A stretch of DNA of 64,000 nt from CAXMRP01 sp965216515 (GCA_965216515.1 OZ244173.1:992001-1056000); one strand, 5' to 3'; shown: positions 40,720 through 49,755, counted from the stretch's first letter. Translations and numbers: made by a program. The notes: generated by a model from the sequence alone, not told the origin.

Positions 40720-41147
40720 TCCCGGGGCGGATATCGGATCCCCCTTCCCTCGCCGACACCGACACCGACACCGACACCGGCAAATCCCCGATTTCCAGCC
40801 CGCCGACCAGACCCGGAATCAGGCTCGACGCAGAATCCGGTTCGATGTCTCGCTGGCGCCCGATCGGCTGACATTCACCATGCTGCGCGCTTGCGCTTCT
40901 CCGCAGACGGCGAACGGAAAGGCATGCTGGTGTCCCCGCATCCGTCATGTTCCATCACAATCCGGTCCGGATCGTCACCAACTGTTTAGGTTAATCTATT
41001 CTTTTGATAGAAAATCAAATTATCGGATTACGGATAAATAGTATAAACAATATATTTCTGCAATATCCAAATATTTCTCGCATGATTTAGTTCTGATGTA
41101 ATTTGCACTTGCTAGTCTTTCTCCAGCATTGGGGGGAGAGGCAGGCA
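40720..41147. other. 428-nt gene-free region before the BTLCP gene
   Basis: The first part is GC-rich and contains a CCGACA tandem repeat. The last 130 nt (about 40980-41100) is AT-rich, with runs such as TTTGATAGAAAATCAAATTA, and probably holds the promoter of the following gene. No RNA gene recognised. Confidence 0.5.
40753..40782. repeat. Hexamer tandem repeat (CCGACA)4 plus a variant unit
   Basis: Four perfect CCGACA units followed by CCGGCA in an intergenic region just after the PilZ gene. Too short for a CRISPR array; probably slippage-prone simple sequence. Confidence 0.8.
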
Positions 41148-41768
41148 ATGATCCTGGATAAATTCCTACAAGCGATGGCGCTCGCGGCCCTTGTCGTATC
41201 GCCGATCGCGTTGGCAACCGGGAATGCAAGCGCGCAAGGCGCCGCCATGCCGGTCATCGGGTGGACAAATCCGCCCATCGGCCATGTCGATTTCTGCCGC
41301 AACCAGCCTGATGAGTGTCTGCGCCGGGGCGGTCGCGAAAAAGTCCGCCTGACCGGCCGCAATTGGCAGGAACTCGTGGCCGTCAACACGGACGTCAACC
41401 GAAAAATCCGTCCGGTCACCGACGAGCAATATTACAAGACCCTGGAACACTGGACCCTGCCGGCGAACTATGGCGATTGCGAAGACTATGCGTTGCTGAA
41501 GCGCCGGGATCTCGCCCGCCGCGGCTGGCCGACCGGCGCGTTGCTGATCGCCGTTGTGTTTGACGAGATCGGCGACGGTCACGCGGTGCTTGTCGTGCGC
41601 ACCGACCGGGGCGAGTTCATACTCGACAACAGAACCAACGAGATCCGCCGCTGGGATCAGACATTCTACCGGTTCGTCAAGCGGCAGTCCGTATCCAATC
41701 CCCGTCGCTGGGTCGCGGTTGGCGATACCCGCCGGCGGTCATCAGACGTTTCAACTGCAAGCCGCTAG
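41148..41768 (+). CDS. Transglutaminase-like cysteine peptidase, BTLCP family
   Basis: 206-aa exported protein with a signal peptide (1-30, ALAALVVSPIALATGNASAQ). The Cys-His-Asp triad of the BTLCP (DUF920) family is visible: Cys111 in GDCEDYAL, His145 in GDGHAVLVV and Asp160 in FILDNRT. This family includes LapG, the periplasmic protease that releases adhesins under c-di-GMP control, but many rhizobial members have no known substrate. The ATG is chosen for its GGGGGGAGAGG upstream and direct entry into the signal peptide. The PilZ gene lies upstream on the same strand. Confidence 0.85.
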   Translation: MILDKFLQAMALAALVVSPIALATGNASAQGAAMPVIGWTNPPIGHVDFCRNQPDECLRRGGREKVRLTGRNWQELVAVNTDVNRKIRPVTDEQYYKTLEHWTLPANYGDCEDYALLKRRDLARRGWPTGALLIAVVFDEIGDGHAVLVVRTDRGEFILDNRTNEIRRWDQTFYRFVKRQSVSNPRRWVAVGDTRRRSSDVSTASR

Positions 41769-41900
41769 AAGGATTACGAGAATCGGCCCGGTCGCGTCCC
41801 CACTCTCCCCGTCCCCAGACCGGGTCGTAGGGCCGGTCTCCTGTCCCGGAGACCGGCCCGAACTTTGTTGGCCAGCTTGCAGGGGCGCCCGCTGTCCCGG

Positions 41901-42431
41901 CTATTCGGTTTCCGCCAGATCGCCCGCGAACCGTTTCCAGTTGGCCACATAGGTCGCCGCTGATTGGCGCAGGCTCTCCTCGCCGGCGGCGTCGATCGGT
42001 CTGACAATCTTTCCGGGCGCACCGATGACCAGGGAATTGTCGGGAATGACCTTGCCCTCGGGAATCAGGGCGCCGGCTCCGACCAGGCAATTGTCTCCGA
42101 CCACCGCCCCGTTCAACACGATTGCACCCATGCCGATCAAGGTATTGTTGCCGATGGTGCAGCCATGAATGATGGCCCGGTGGCCAATCGTGCAACCGGC
42201 ACCGATCGTCACCGGCAGGCCCGGGTCGGTATGGATGACGGTGAGGTCCTGGATATTGGACCGCTCGCCGATTGTGATCGGTTCATTGTCGCCGCGCAAC
42301 ACGGCGCCGAACCAGACACTGGCTTCGTCTCCGAGGATCACATTGCCGATGATCGCTGCATCCGGCGCTGTCCACACCCGCGCGCCATCGGGCCGGCGCG
42401 GTGCCTTGTCACCGAGAAGAAACCAGGTCAT
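41901..42431 (-). CDS. Gamma-carbonic anhydrase-like hexapeptide protein
   Basis: 176-aa left-handed beta-helix protein. Hexapeptide repeats run through residues 25-130 (IIGNVILGDEASVWFGAVLR onward), with the three-His metal site suggested by VIHTD, IGHRAI and IIHGC. Related to YrdA/CaiE and gamma-carbonic anhydrases; activity is not certain. It is the second carbonic-anhydrase-type gene in the window. Confidence 0.88.
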   Translation of the reverse strand: MTWFLLGDKAPRRPDGARVWTAPDAAIIGNVILGDEASVWFGAVLRGDNEPITIGERSNIQDLTVIHTDPGLPVTIGAGCTIGHRAIIHGCTIGNNTLIGMGAIVLNGAVVGDNCLVGAGALIPEGKVIPDNSLVIGAPGKIVRPIDAAGEESLRQSAATYVANWKRFAGDLAETE

Positions 42432-42455
42432 TTCCGTTCGGTAGCCGAACCGGAT

Positions 42456-42761
42456 TCACACCACAAGGCTGAGATAGAAAATTCCCGCGCACACGCTCCA
42501 GATCCAGGCGACGGCAAACACCGCAACGGCCCATCCGGCCGCCATTTCACGGGTTTTCAGGCCGTTATAGATCTTTCTGACGAGGATGAACGGGCCGGCG
42601 AACATCGCCATCACCACCGCTGTCGCATTGCCCAGGGCGGTCGCCTTGTTGGGCAGAAAATCCGGTGCTTCATTGGTCACCAGTTGATAAAAGCTTCCGA
42701 TGACACCGGAGACGATAAAGCCGGTCGCCGCACAAAATACAAAAACGCCCCACTGCGGCAT
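42456..42761 (-). CDS. Small three-span membrane protein of unknown function
   Basis: 101 aa with three hydrophobic segments: VFVFCAATGFIVSGVIGSFY, ATAVVMAMFAGPFILV and AVAVFAVAWIWSVCAGIFYL. No motif recognised; similar short proteins are widespread in Hyphomicrobiales. The start MPQWGVFVF is preferred over an ATG 28 codons upstream that would place an unrelated segment first. It lies just upstream of the gamma-carbonic anhydrase gene on the same strand. Confidence 0.65.
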   Translation of the reverse strand: MPQWGVFVFCAATGFIVSGVIGSFYQLVTNEAPDFLPNKATALGNATAVVMAMFAGPFILVRKIYNGLKTREMAAGWAVAVFAVAWIWSVCAGIFYLSLVV

Positions 42762-42864
42762 GATTAAACCCCACCCGCTACGCAATACCGGTCCGATAGT
42801 ACCGGTGCGCCGTGGGGCGGGCAATGATTCCACCGCCGATTGCATTGAATTTCTTTAGATTTTG

Positions 42865-42878
42865 TTAACCATGGTTAA
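42865..42878. promoter_or_regulatory. Perfect 14-bp palindrome with CtrA half-site
   Basis: TTAACCATGGTTAA is fully palindromic and contains TTAACCAT, the CtrA half-site consensus; the TTAA-to-TTAA spacing is 6 rather than the usual 7. It is placed 104 nt upstream of the small membrane protein gene. Confidence 0.35.
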
Positions 42879-42915
42879 TACCCGCGCAGAGGCGGACAAC
42901 GGCTTTCGCCGCCGC

Positions 42916-43128
42916 TCAGGCTTCCAGATCGAACTCCAGGATAGCCATGGAAAAATTGTAGGACAGGTCATCGTCTTCATCGTCGCGAAAAAGCACGCCG
43001 ATAAATTCATCACCGATATAGACCTCCGCGGAATCCGTTTTCTGGGGTCGCGCGCGCACGGAAATCGCATCGTTTCCAAACAGCTTCCTGAAATAGGATT
43101 GAAGTTTTCTCAATTCGTCCGCTGACAC
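42916..43128 (-). CDS. DUF3126 family protein
   Basis: About 70 aa. MSADELRKLQSYFRKLFGND then VYIGDEFIGVLFRDDEDDDL is the DUF3126 pattern; function unknown. The region before it has no ATG at the family start; two adjacent GTG codons precede SADEL, and the second, with GGAG 9-10 nt upstream, is chosen. It lies 99 nt downstream of the end of cysE and may be co-transcribed with it. Confidence 0.8.
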   Translation of the reverse strand: MSADELRKLQSYFRKLFGNDAISVRARPQKTDSAEVYIGDEFIGVLFRDDEDDDLSYNFSMAILEFDLEA

Positions 43129-43227
43129 CACCCATGCTCCGCGCTTGTGATTCCAATTCGCCTCCGACTGTCTGGCATGCTCTCCGGCGTTCCACAAGCA
43201 CACTGCCCGAACATACCGCGTTACAGA

Positions 43228-44088
43228 CTACCGATCGTCGGACGCATCGGCCTGCGGACCCAGATCGAAGTCTTCGGCGAGGATCTGGTCCATGGACCGC
43301 GCCGGCTCTGCGCAACCGGCCTGACCGACGACCCGCGCCGGTACGCCGGCGACCGTGGTTCTGGCGGGAACCGGCTTGAGCACGACGGAGCCGGAAGCGA
43401 CCCGCGAACATTCGCCGATTTCGATATTGCCCAGCACCTTGGCGCCGGCCCCGATCAGCACGCCATGCCGGATCTTGGGATGGCGGTCGCCGTCTTCCTT
43501 GCCCGTACCGCCGAGCGTGACACCCTGCAGGATCGAGACATCGTCCTCGATGAGGGCCGTCTCGCCAACCACGATTCCGGTCGCGTGATCCCAGAAAATC
43601 CCCTTGCCGACACGTACCGCCGGATTGATATCGACCTGGAAAACCTCCGAAATCCGGCTTTGCACATAGAGTGCGAAATCCCGCCGGCCGTGGTTGAACA
43701 GCCAATGGCTGATCCGGTGCGCCTGAAGCGCATGAAAGCCCTTGAAATAGAGTGCCGGCTCAAGAAAGCGATGGCACGCCGGGTCACGCTCATATACCGC
43801 CACCATATCGGTGCGCAGGGAATGCGTCAGCGACGGATCGTCGACATACATCTCGGCAAAAGTCTGCCGGATGTAGTCGGCGCTGAAGTTGGGATGCCCA
43901 AGCCGCTCCGATACCCGGTAGGCAATGGCCTTTTCCAGCGTCTGATGGTTGAGAATGTTCGCATAGACGAAACCGGCGAGTGCCGGCTCTCGCGCAATCA
44001 CCCGCTCCGCCTCGTCGCGCAGCGCAGTCCAGACCGGATCGACAGAATCGATACTGGCCGGATGAATTGGGTTCGCCTGCTGTGTCAT
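43228..44088 (-). CDS. cysE: Serine O-acetyltransferase
   Basis: 286-aa first enzyme of cysteine synthesis (serine plus acetyl-CoA to O-acetylserine). The N-terminal helical domain (IDSVDPVWTALRDEAERVIA) is followed by the left-handed beta helix with DINPAVRVGKGIFWDHATGI, the active-site region of CysE. The C-terminal tail ending in DASDDR lacks the terminal Ile that anchors to CysK in E. coli. Downstream gene: DUF3126 protein. Confidence 0.95.
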   Translation of the reverse strand: MTQQANPIHPASIDSVDPVWTALRDEAERVIAREPALAGFVYANILNHQTLEKAIAYRVSERLGHPNFSADYIRQTFAEMYVDDPSLTHSLRTDMVAVYERDPACHRFLEPALYFKGFHALQAHRISHWLFNHGRRDFALYVQSRISEVFQVDINPAVRVGKGIFWDHATGIVVGETALIEDDVSILQGVTLGGTGKEDGDRHPKIRHGVLIGAGAKVLGNIEIGECSRVASGSVVLKPVPARTTVAGVPARVVGQAGCAEPARSMDQILAEDFDLGPQADASDDR

Positions 44089-44248
44089 CGGCGTATCCTC
44101 GCACCCTTGTTCACGCCATCCCGGCGTGACACCTTCTCCACCTTCAAATAGTTCGCGCCGGCGGCACCGGCAATATCGCCGGCTAAGGATACTGAATGGC
44201 CGGTGCTCATCGCAAGTAAGGCAATGATCCCTGCCCCCCCCGTCACCC

Positions 44249-44268
44249 GCCGGCCGAAACCGGCCGGC
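44249..44268 (-). terminator. Strong GC hairpin downstream of the hydrolase gene
   Basis: An 8-bp stem (GCCGGCCG / CGGCCGGC), extendable to about 11 bp with a bulge, around a 4-nt loop. It lies 22 nt after the hydrolase stop and before cysE on the minus strand. No T-run, so a Rho-independent role is not certain. Confidence 0.45.
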
Positions 44269-44289
44269 AGGGCCGATAGACCCTGAGAT

Positions 44290-45081
44290 TCAGGTGTCAA
44301 GGAAGTCCAGGACCCTTGCGATATGCGCCCGGTCGCCGACCGCTTTCATGTGATCGCGTCCCGGTATCGTGAAGGCAACGGCACCCGGAATGTGCGCGGC
44401 AAGCGCATGCGGATCGCCGCCAACGGCATCGTCTTCGCCGACGGCAACGAGCACCGGCGCCGCGATCCTTGATAAATCCGCTGCGGATATCCTCTGCCGG
44501 CTGGCCAGAATGCAGGCGGCAAGCGCCTGCCTGTCGCTGCCCGTCTGGTCCGCAAACAGCCGGAACGCCCGGCTTTGCTTGTCGGAGATCGAATCGACGG
44601 AAGGCGCCAGGAGCGCCTCGGCAATCGCTTGGGAGCCGCCGACGCCGCGGATCATGTTCTCGCCCAGGCCGCCAAACACCACGCGCCGGACGTGATCGGG
44701 CGAATTCATTGCCAGGAACGCGGAAATCCGCGCACCCATCGAGTAGCCGACAACATCCGCCCGCGGCACCCGCAGATGTTGGAGAAGCCGCCGCGCATCA
44801 TCGGCCATCAACGGGGCGGCATAGGCATTTCGATCGTGAATTTTCTCGCTTTCCCCGTGACCGCGATTGTCGATCGCGATGACCCGTCGGCCCGCCTGTG
44901 TGAGCGCCCGCACCCACCCTGTCGACAGCCAGTTCACCCGATGATTGGACGCAAATCCGTGAATGAGAAGAACTGGCGGCGCATCCGGACGCACCACATC
45001 GCCGCCAGGCTCCCCGCCGCCAGACGCATCGAGATAGGCAATTTTGATCCCTTCAGAATCGAATGTTTCCACACCAGACAA
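44290..45081 (-). CDS. Alpha/beta hydrolase
   Basis: 263 aa with the alpha/beta-hydrolase fold: LLIHGFASNHRVNW (oxyanion hole), nucleophile elbow GYSMGAR (Ser), Asp in VGEDDAVGG and His in GRDHMKAV. Substrate unknown. The start is TTG with AAGGG 7 nt upstream (MSGVETFDSEG); no ATG is available at the family position. Confidence 0.85.
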   Translation of the reverse strand: MSGVETFDSEGIKIAYLDASGGGEPGGDVVRPDAPPVLLIHGFASNHRVNWLSTGWVRALTQAGRRVIAIDNRGHGESEKIHDRNAYAAPLMADDARRLLQHLRVPRADVVGYSMGARISAFLAMNSPDHVRRVVFGGLGENMIRGVGGSQAIAEALLAPSVDSISDKQSRAFRLFADQTGSDRQALAACILASRQRISAADLSRIAAPVLVAVGEDDAVGGDPHALAAHIPGAVAFTIPGRDHMKAVGDRAHIARVLDFLDT

Positions 45082-45290
45082 TCGCTATCCCTTCCGGTTC
45101 ACAGGCATTTGCCCGCATCGCCAAAACGGCATATGCGGCAGCGCGGCGGCGGCTGCAAGTTCTCCAGGGCCGGGCCGACCTGCGCCGTACCGGGTTTTGC
45201 CGGTGGTATTGCGTCCATTTCTCCTGTTCCCCCGCGCGCACCCTGCCATTATGGTCCGCCCTGATACGACCAGTTCCAGCGAGGCAAATC

Positions 45291-45527
45291 ATGGCCCGTC
45301 AGGCGATCCCTCATTTTCACAATTCCGCCGGCGTTTCGGCGATTGACATCGGCGCCCGGGAGTTCATGTGCGTCGGCGCCCAGCCCCCGCACGACCATCC
45401 GCATGTTTTTCTCGATATGGGCGACGAGAACGAAATCGTCTGCCCCTACTGTTCAACCCACTACCGGCACAAGCCCGACCTGGGCCCCGACCGGTCCGAA
45501 CCCGAGGACTGCGCCTATTCAGATTGA
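45291..45527 (+). CDS. zf-CHCC zinc-finger domain protein
   Basis: 78 aa. MARQAIPHFHN then FMCVGAQPPHDHPHVFLDMG and CPYCSTHYRH give the CHCC zinc ligands (Cys27, His36, Cys51, Cys54). The family is related to the NDUFS6 subunit of mitochondrial complex I and is widespread in Alphaproteobacteria; the bacterial role is not settled. Its stop lies just upstream of the monooxygenase gene. Confidence 0.9.
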   Translation: MARQAIPHFHNSAGVSAIDIGAREFMCVGAQPPHDHPHVFLDMGDENEIVCPYCSTHYRHKPDLGPDRSEPEDCAYSD

Positions 45528-45540
45528 GGGACCCGTTCCG

Positions 45541-46719
45541 GTGGCCGGCGTGACGACGCCCCTGCCCCGGCCCCGGCATATTGCCGTCTCCGGTGCCGGA
45601 ATTGCCGGGCTGACCGTGGCGCTTTCGCTGGCCCGGTCCGGCCACGACGTGCATATTTACGAAGCCGCACCGCGGTTGGAGGAAGTCGGGGCCGGCATTC
45701 AGCTCTCGCCCAATGCCATGCACGTGCTTGGCAAGATCGGCCTCGATGCGGCCCTGCGCGCCCGCGCCTCGCAACCGGAGGCCATTGACATTCTGGACGG
45801 CTTGACCGGCTCGCGCCTCAACGCGATACCGCTGGGCCCGACAATCGAACGCCGTCATGGCGCGCCCTATCTGGTAATCCATCGCGCCGCCCTGCAATCG
45901 ATCCTGCTGGACGCCGTCGCCGACCACCCCGCCATTGCGCTCACTCTGGACACACCGCTGGAAGAGGCACGCAGCCGGGATGACGCGGCGACTTTTCGTG
46001 TCGGCGGCGCGGATAAGACCGCCGATCTGCTCGTCGCCGCCGACGGCCTCAATTCGAGGATCCGCAAAACGGTTTTCGGCGCCCCCGGTCCGGATGATAC
46101 GGGCGCTGTCGCCTGGCGCGCGACCATCGGCACCGATGATGCGCCTGCATTTGTTGCCCGGAATGCAACCCGATTGTGGATGGCACCGCAAACCCACCTT
46201 GTCAGCTATCCGATCGACAGCGGCCGCGCCATTAATCTCGTCCTCATCGCCCGCGGATCCGAAGTCGGCGGAGCGGCGCCTTTCGACCGGCTGCACCCAA
46301 GCCTCCATTCGCTCCGCGACGCCGCGGAATGGCTCCGCTGGCCCCTCCGGATGAACCGGTCGCCGCGCTCGTGGGTACGCGGACACATTGTCCTGATCGG
46401 CGACGCGGCGCATGCCATGCTCCCCACAGCCGCCCAGGGCGGCGCACAAGCGATCGAGGATGGCTGGACGCTGGCCGCCGCCATTGGCCGCAATTTTTGC
46501 GACGGCACGGCCTTGAACCGGTGGTCGGCAAGCCGGATCGCCCGCGTCGGGCGTATCCATGCCGAAGCGTCGCGCAATTTGCGTATCTATGGCCTGTCCG
46601 GTGCGGCCGCCCTGGCCCGCAACGCGGCCGTTGCCGCCTTGCCGGCTCGCCTGCATCTGGCGCGCCTGGACTGGCTTTACGGCGAAGACCCGACCCGCCA
46701 TATGAGCGCGGCGGCGTGA
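45541..46719 (+). CDS. FAD-dependent monooxygenase (UbiH/salicylate hydroxylase type)
   Basis: 392-aa group A flavoprotein hydroxylase. FAD motif GAGIAG (18-23), DG motif LLVAADGLNSRIRK and the GDAAHAMLPTAAQGGAQAIE block (near residue 285) are all present. Substrate not identifiable; members hydroxylate aromatic rings or ubiquinone intermediates. The frame is open through the zinc-finger gene; the GTG at 45541 is chosen because GAGGG lies about 10 nt upstream. A GTG three codons later is the alternative. Confidence 0.85.
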   Translation: MAGVTTPLPRPRHIAVSGAGIAGLTVALSLARSGHDVHIYEAAPRLEEVGAGIQLSPNAMHVLGKIGLDAALRARASQPEAIDILDGLTGSRLNAIPLGPTIERRHGAPYLVIHRAALQSILLDAVADHPAIALTLDTPLEEARSRDDAATFRVGGADKTADLLVAADGLNSRIRKTVFGAPGPDDTGAVAWRATIGTDDAPAFVARNATRLWMAPQTHLVSYPIDSGRAINLVLIARGSEVGGAAPFDRLHPSLHSLRDAAEWLRWPLRMNRSPRSWVRGHIVLIGDAAHAMLPTAAQGGAQAIEDGWTLAAAIGRNFCDGTALNRWSASRIARVGRIHAEASRNLRIYGLSGAAALARNAAVAALPARLHLARLDWLYGEDPTRHMSAAA

Positions 46720-47477
46720 CACGCACCAAAACCGAGGCACTCTATGCCGATCCCGGTTTGGCGCAATTTTACGATTTCGGGCTCCGTCCACGGATTGAGT
46801 TTTCCTTTTGCATGGAACTGGCGCCGGCCGGTTGTACCGTTCTCGATCTGGGCTGCGGCACCGGTGAATTGGCCGCCAAGCTTGCCACCGAGCCGAAACG
46901 GTCCCGGCGTGTCGTGGGCGTCGACCCGGCCGAATCCATGCTCGATATCGCCCGCCGGAGGCCCGGCGGCGACCGTGTGGAATGGATTTGCGCAGACGCC
47001 CGCACGGTGCGTTTGCCGGACCGGTTCGACCTGATTCTGCTCACCGGTCACACGTTTCAGGTGTTTCTGAATGACAACGACCAGGTGGCGGTCCTGCGCA
47101 CGATCGCCGCGCATCTCAAGCCGGACGGCAGATTTGTGCTCGACAGTCGAAATCCCGACTTCCCGGAGCCTAAGGAGCGGACGGCGGACGCAAACCGGCG
47201 GCAGTTCGATCATCCCGGATTGGGCCGCATAGAGGCCTGGAACAGCTCGCGATACCGGGAAGAAGCCGGCATTCTGTCCTACCGGAACGGTTATCGGGTG
47301 CTATCGACCGGCGAGACGTTTTCCGCCGATGCGAGAATACGCTACACCCCCCGCGACACGCTGGAGACATTGTTGTCGAAATCCGGGCTTGCCGCGGACC
47401 GCTGGCTGGGCGACTGGACGGGCCGCCCCTTCCATCCGACCGCCCGTGAGATCATTCCGCTCGGCCGGCTGGCTTGA
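46716..47477 (+). CDS. Class I SAM-dependent methyltransferase
   Basis: 253 aa. SAM motif I LDLGCGTGE (43-51), acidic loop VVGVDPAESMLD and later FDLILLTGHTFQVF fit the Methyltransf_25/31 class. The substrate is unknown. The GTG overlapping the monooxygenase stop is chosen; translational coupling suggests a shared pathway, for example hydroxylation then methylation, but that is inference. Confidence 0.82.
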   Translation: MTRTKTEALYADPGLAQFYDFGLRPRIEFSFCMELAPAGCTVLDLGCGTGELAAKLATEPKRSRRVVGVDPAESMLDIARRRPGGDRVEWICADARTVRLPDRFDLILLTGHTFQVFLNDNDQVAVLRTIAAHLKPDGRFVLDSRNPDFPEPKERTADANRRQFDHPGLGRIEAWNSSRYREEAGILSYRNGYRVLSTGETFSADARIRYTPRDTLETLLSKSGLAADRWLGDWTGRPFHPTAREIIPLGRLA

Positions 47478-47521
47478 GCGCGCCGAACAGCGGAGGCGAT
47501 CCGGACCGTTGCCAATTGTGT

Positions 47522-47606
47522 TGGTGCGGACGGCGGGACTCGAACCCGCACGGCTTGCGCCTCAGGATTTTAAGTCCTGTGTGTCTACCAGTTCCACCAC
47601 GTCCGC
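47522..47606 (-). tRNA. tRNA-Leu (TAA anticodon)
   Basis: 85-nt class II tRNA with long variable arm and encoded CCA. The acceptor GCGGACG pairs with CGTCCGC; the anticodon stem CAGGA..TCCTG encloses CTTAAAA, anticodon TAA. T-arm GGTTCGAGTC. Confidence 0.97.
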
Positions 47607-47723
47607 GGCCACGCAAAGGGCTACCCGTCAAGGCGGCGGCACACAAGCCTGATCCCGATTACCCCCGATCCGATCGCCAGGTCCGCACGACCCGATCCCG
47701 GTTCCGGCACGCCCGCCACCCGA

Positions 47724-48215
47724 TCAGGTTTCCGAGATCGGTGGCTGAAACGACAAGCCGAGGTCCCAGGGAAAATAGATCCAGGTATCCTGTGACACTT
47801 CGGTGATAAACGTGTCGACAAGCGGGCGCCCCTTCGGCTTGGCATAGACGGTGGCGAAATGCGCCTTTGGAATCATGTCCCGCACGATCTGCGCCGTCTT
47901 GCCGGTATCGACAAGATCATCGACGATCAGCACCCCGGCCCCATCACCGCCGGCTGCCGCGACGACGGACTTGGAGATCTCCTTGATCACTTCCGCCTCA
48001 CCCTGATTGCGGTAGTCGTGATAGGAGGCCACACAGACCGTTTCGATCAGGCGGATTTCCAGCTCCCGCGACACGATCGCAGCCGGCACCAATCCCCCGC
48101 GCGTGATACACACCATGGCCGAAAACGGCCCGGCGCCGCTTAACCGCCATGCCAGCGCCCGCGCGTCGCGATGAAACTGCTCCCACGAAACCGGAAATGC
48201 CTTTTGCTGGTCCAT
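47724..48215 (-). CDS. gpt: Xanthine phosphoribosyltransferase
   Basis: 163-aa purine-salvage enzyme converting xanthine/guanine and PRPP to nucleotides. The PRPP loop VLIVDDLVDTGKTA (about 94-107) and WEQFHRDARALAWRL near the N-terminus match bacterial Gpt. GKP-like tail differs but length is typical. It lies 19 nt downstream of the CinA-type gene on the same strand. Confidence 0.92.
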   Translation of the reverse strand: MDQQKAFPVSWEQFHRDARALAWRLSGAGPFSAMVCITRGGLVPAAIVSRELEIRLIETVCVASYHDYRNQGEAEVIKEISKSVVAAAGGDGAGVLIVDDLVDTGKTAQIVRDMIPKAHFATVYAKPKGRPLVDTFITEVSQDTWIYFPWDLGLSFQPPISET

Positions 48216-48234
48216 CCGTTTGCTGCCTTTGCCG

Positions 48235-48993
48235 TTATTCCGATACCCTCAAATGCGCCAGGCCGACCCGGATCTCCTCCGCCGCCGATCTGATCGCATC
48301 ACGGTCGCGGCTGCGCAGAACGATCCGGGTCGTGAAGCGTTCGCCGTCGTGATAGGGATACGAGCCGATCCGCACCGGCGCATTCGCCGCTTCCACATTT
48401 TCAAGCAATGTCGCCACGGCCGACTCGCCCATACCCGCTTCGATTGTTTCGCTATGGATCCTGCTGCCGGTCGGAAGGGAGGGAACGATTTCGTCGAACA
48501 TCGCCTGCATGATCGCCGGAACACCGGCCATGACATGAACGTTTTCCACGACAAATCCCGGTGCCGCCGAAACCGGGTTCGCAATCAGCCGCGCACCGGC
48601 CGGAATTCGCGCCATCCGCAACCGCGCCTTGTTCAGATGCTCGCCGCGATCCTTGTACCGCGCTTCCATCACGGCCACGGCCTCTGCGTTCACCTGCAGG
48701 TCCAGGCCAAATGCCGCCGCGACCGCTTCGGCGGTGATATCGTCGTGGGTCGGCCCGATCCCGCCGGTTGTGAACACCAGATCGTGGTGTCCGCTCAGCG
48801 CCGTGACCGCGTCGATGATCGCCTCATGAACATCGGCCACAATGCGCACCTCGCGCAATTCGATACCGAGATCGGCCAGCGACTCCGCCACGAAGCCGAT
48901 ATTGCGGTCCTTTGTCCTGCCGGAAAGGATCTCATCGCCGATGACAAGCAGCGCGGCGGTGACGGTCTTGGATGCGGATACGGATTCACGCAT
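48235..48993 (-). CDS. CinA-type competence/damage-inducible protein (MoCF domain only)
   Basis: 252 aa with the N-terminal MoCF (molybdopterin-binding-like) domain: LLVIGDEILSGRTKDRNIGF and TTGGIGPTHDDITAEAVA. The C-terminal nicotinamide-nucleotide amidase domain of full-length CinA (about 410 aa) is absent; this shorter form is common in Alphaproteobacteria. MRESVSASKTVTAALLV is taken as the start; the frame is open far upstream but over sfsA. It may act on ADP-ribose-type substrates, by homology only. Confidence 0.85.
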   Translation of the reverse strand: MRESVSASKTVTAALLVIGDEILSGRTKDRNIGFVAESLADLGIELREVRIVADVHEAIIDAVTALSGHHDLVFTTGGIGPTHDDITAEAVAAAFGLDLQVNAEAVAVMEARYKDRGEHLNKARLRMARIPAGARLIANPVSAAPGFVVENVHVMAGVPAIMQAMFDEIVPSLPTGSRIHSETIEAGMGESAVATLLENVEAANAPVRIGSYPYHDGERFTTRIVLRSRDRDAIRSAAEEIRVGLAHLRVSE

Positions 48994-49047
48994 GGATCGG
49001 TTTCGGTCTGGGTTGAATCCCGTTTCTACGCGACTTAGAGCAAGCCG

Positions 49048-49755
49048 ATGCGATTTCCCACCCCCCTGGTTCCCGCAGTGCTGCTGCGCCGGTACAAGCG
49101 TTTCCTGGCCGATGTCGAATATTCCGATGGCACGCGGGAGACCGTCCATTGCCCCAATCCAGGTGCGATGACCGGCCTCGACGCGCCCGGCGCATCGGTG
49201 TTCGTCTCCGTATCGCCGAACAAGAAACGCAAATTGCCGCGAACCCTCGAACTCGTGGAAGCCGACGGAGTCTGGGTCGGCATCAACACCGGTCTGCCCA
49301 ACCGGCTGGCCGCTGAGGCGATCGAACAGGGCAGGATACCGGAACTGGCGTGCTACCCGGACCTGCGCAGGGAAGTGACGTATGGCCAGGCAAGCCGCAT
49401 CGACCTGTTGCTGTCGGGCAAGCCGGACGACGGCCGGCCCTGTTACGTGGAGATCAAGAACGTTCATTTGTCCCGCGCCCCTGGCCTGGCGGAATTTCCC
49501 GATAGCGTCACCAGCCGTGGTGCCAAACATCTGCGCGAGCTATCCGCCCAGGTCGACCAGGGCAATCGGGCCGTGATGTTCTTCGTGATCCAGCGCGCCG
49601 ACGGCGGGTTATTCCGGCTCGCCCGAGACATCGACCCCGCTTACGGCCAGGCTTTCGACATGGCGCGCAAACGGGGTGTCGAAATGCTGGCGTATGCCTG
49701 TACCGTCTCGCCGGAGGCGGTTACCATCGATACGCCTGTGCCGATTGACGAGTAG
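49048..49755 (+). CDS. sfsA: Sugar fermentation stimulation protein SfsA (DNA/RNA nuclease-like)
   Basis: 235 aa. MRFPTPLVPAVLLRRYKRFL then CPNPGAMTGLDAPG and YVEIKNVHLS match SfsA; the EIKN region resembles a PD-(D/E)XK nuclease core. The historical name concerns maltose genes in E. coli; the true role is unclear. It precedes map on the same strand. Confidence 0.92.
   Translation: MRFPTPLVPAVLLRRYKRFLADVEYSDGTRETVHCPNPGAMTGLDAPGASVFVSVSPNKKRKLPRTLELVEADGVWVGINTGLPNRLAAEAIEQGRIPELACYPDLRREVTYGQASRIDLLLSGKPDDGRPCYVEIKNVHLSRAPGLAEFPDSVTSRGAKHLRELSAQVDQGNRAVMFFVIQRADGGLFRLARDIDPAYGQAFDMARKRGVEMLAYACTVSPEAVTIDTPVPIDE

Noticed and set aside
40753..40782. Tandem repeat as a CRISPR-like array
   Set aside because: Units are 6 bp, contiguous and without spacers.
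45364..46791. 475-codon minus-strand frame opposite the FAD monooxygenase
   Set aside because: No recognisable domain and antisense to a gene with intact FAD motifs.
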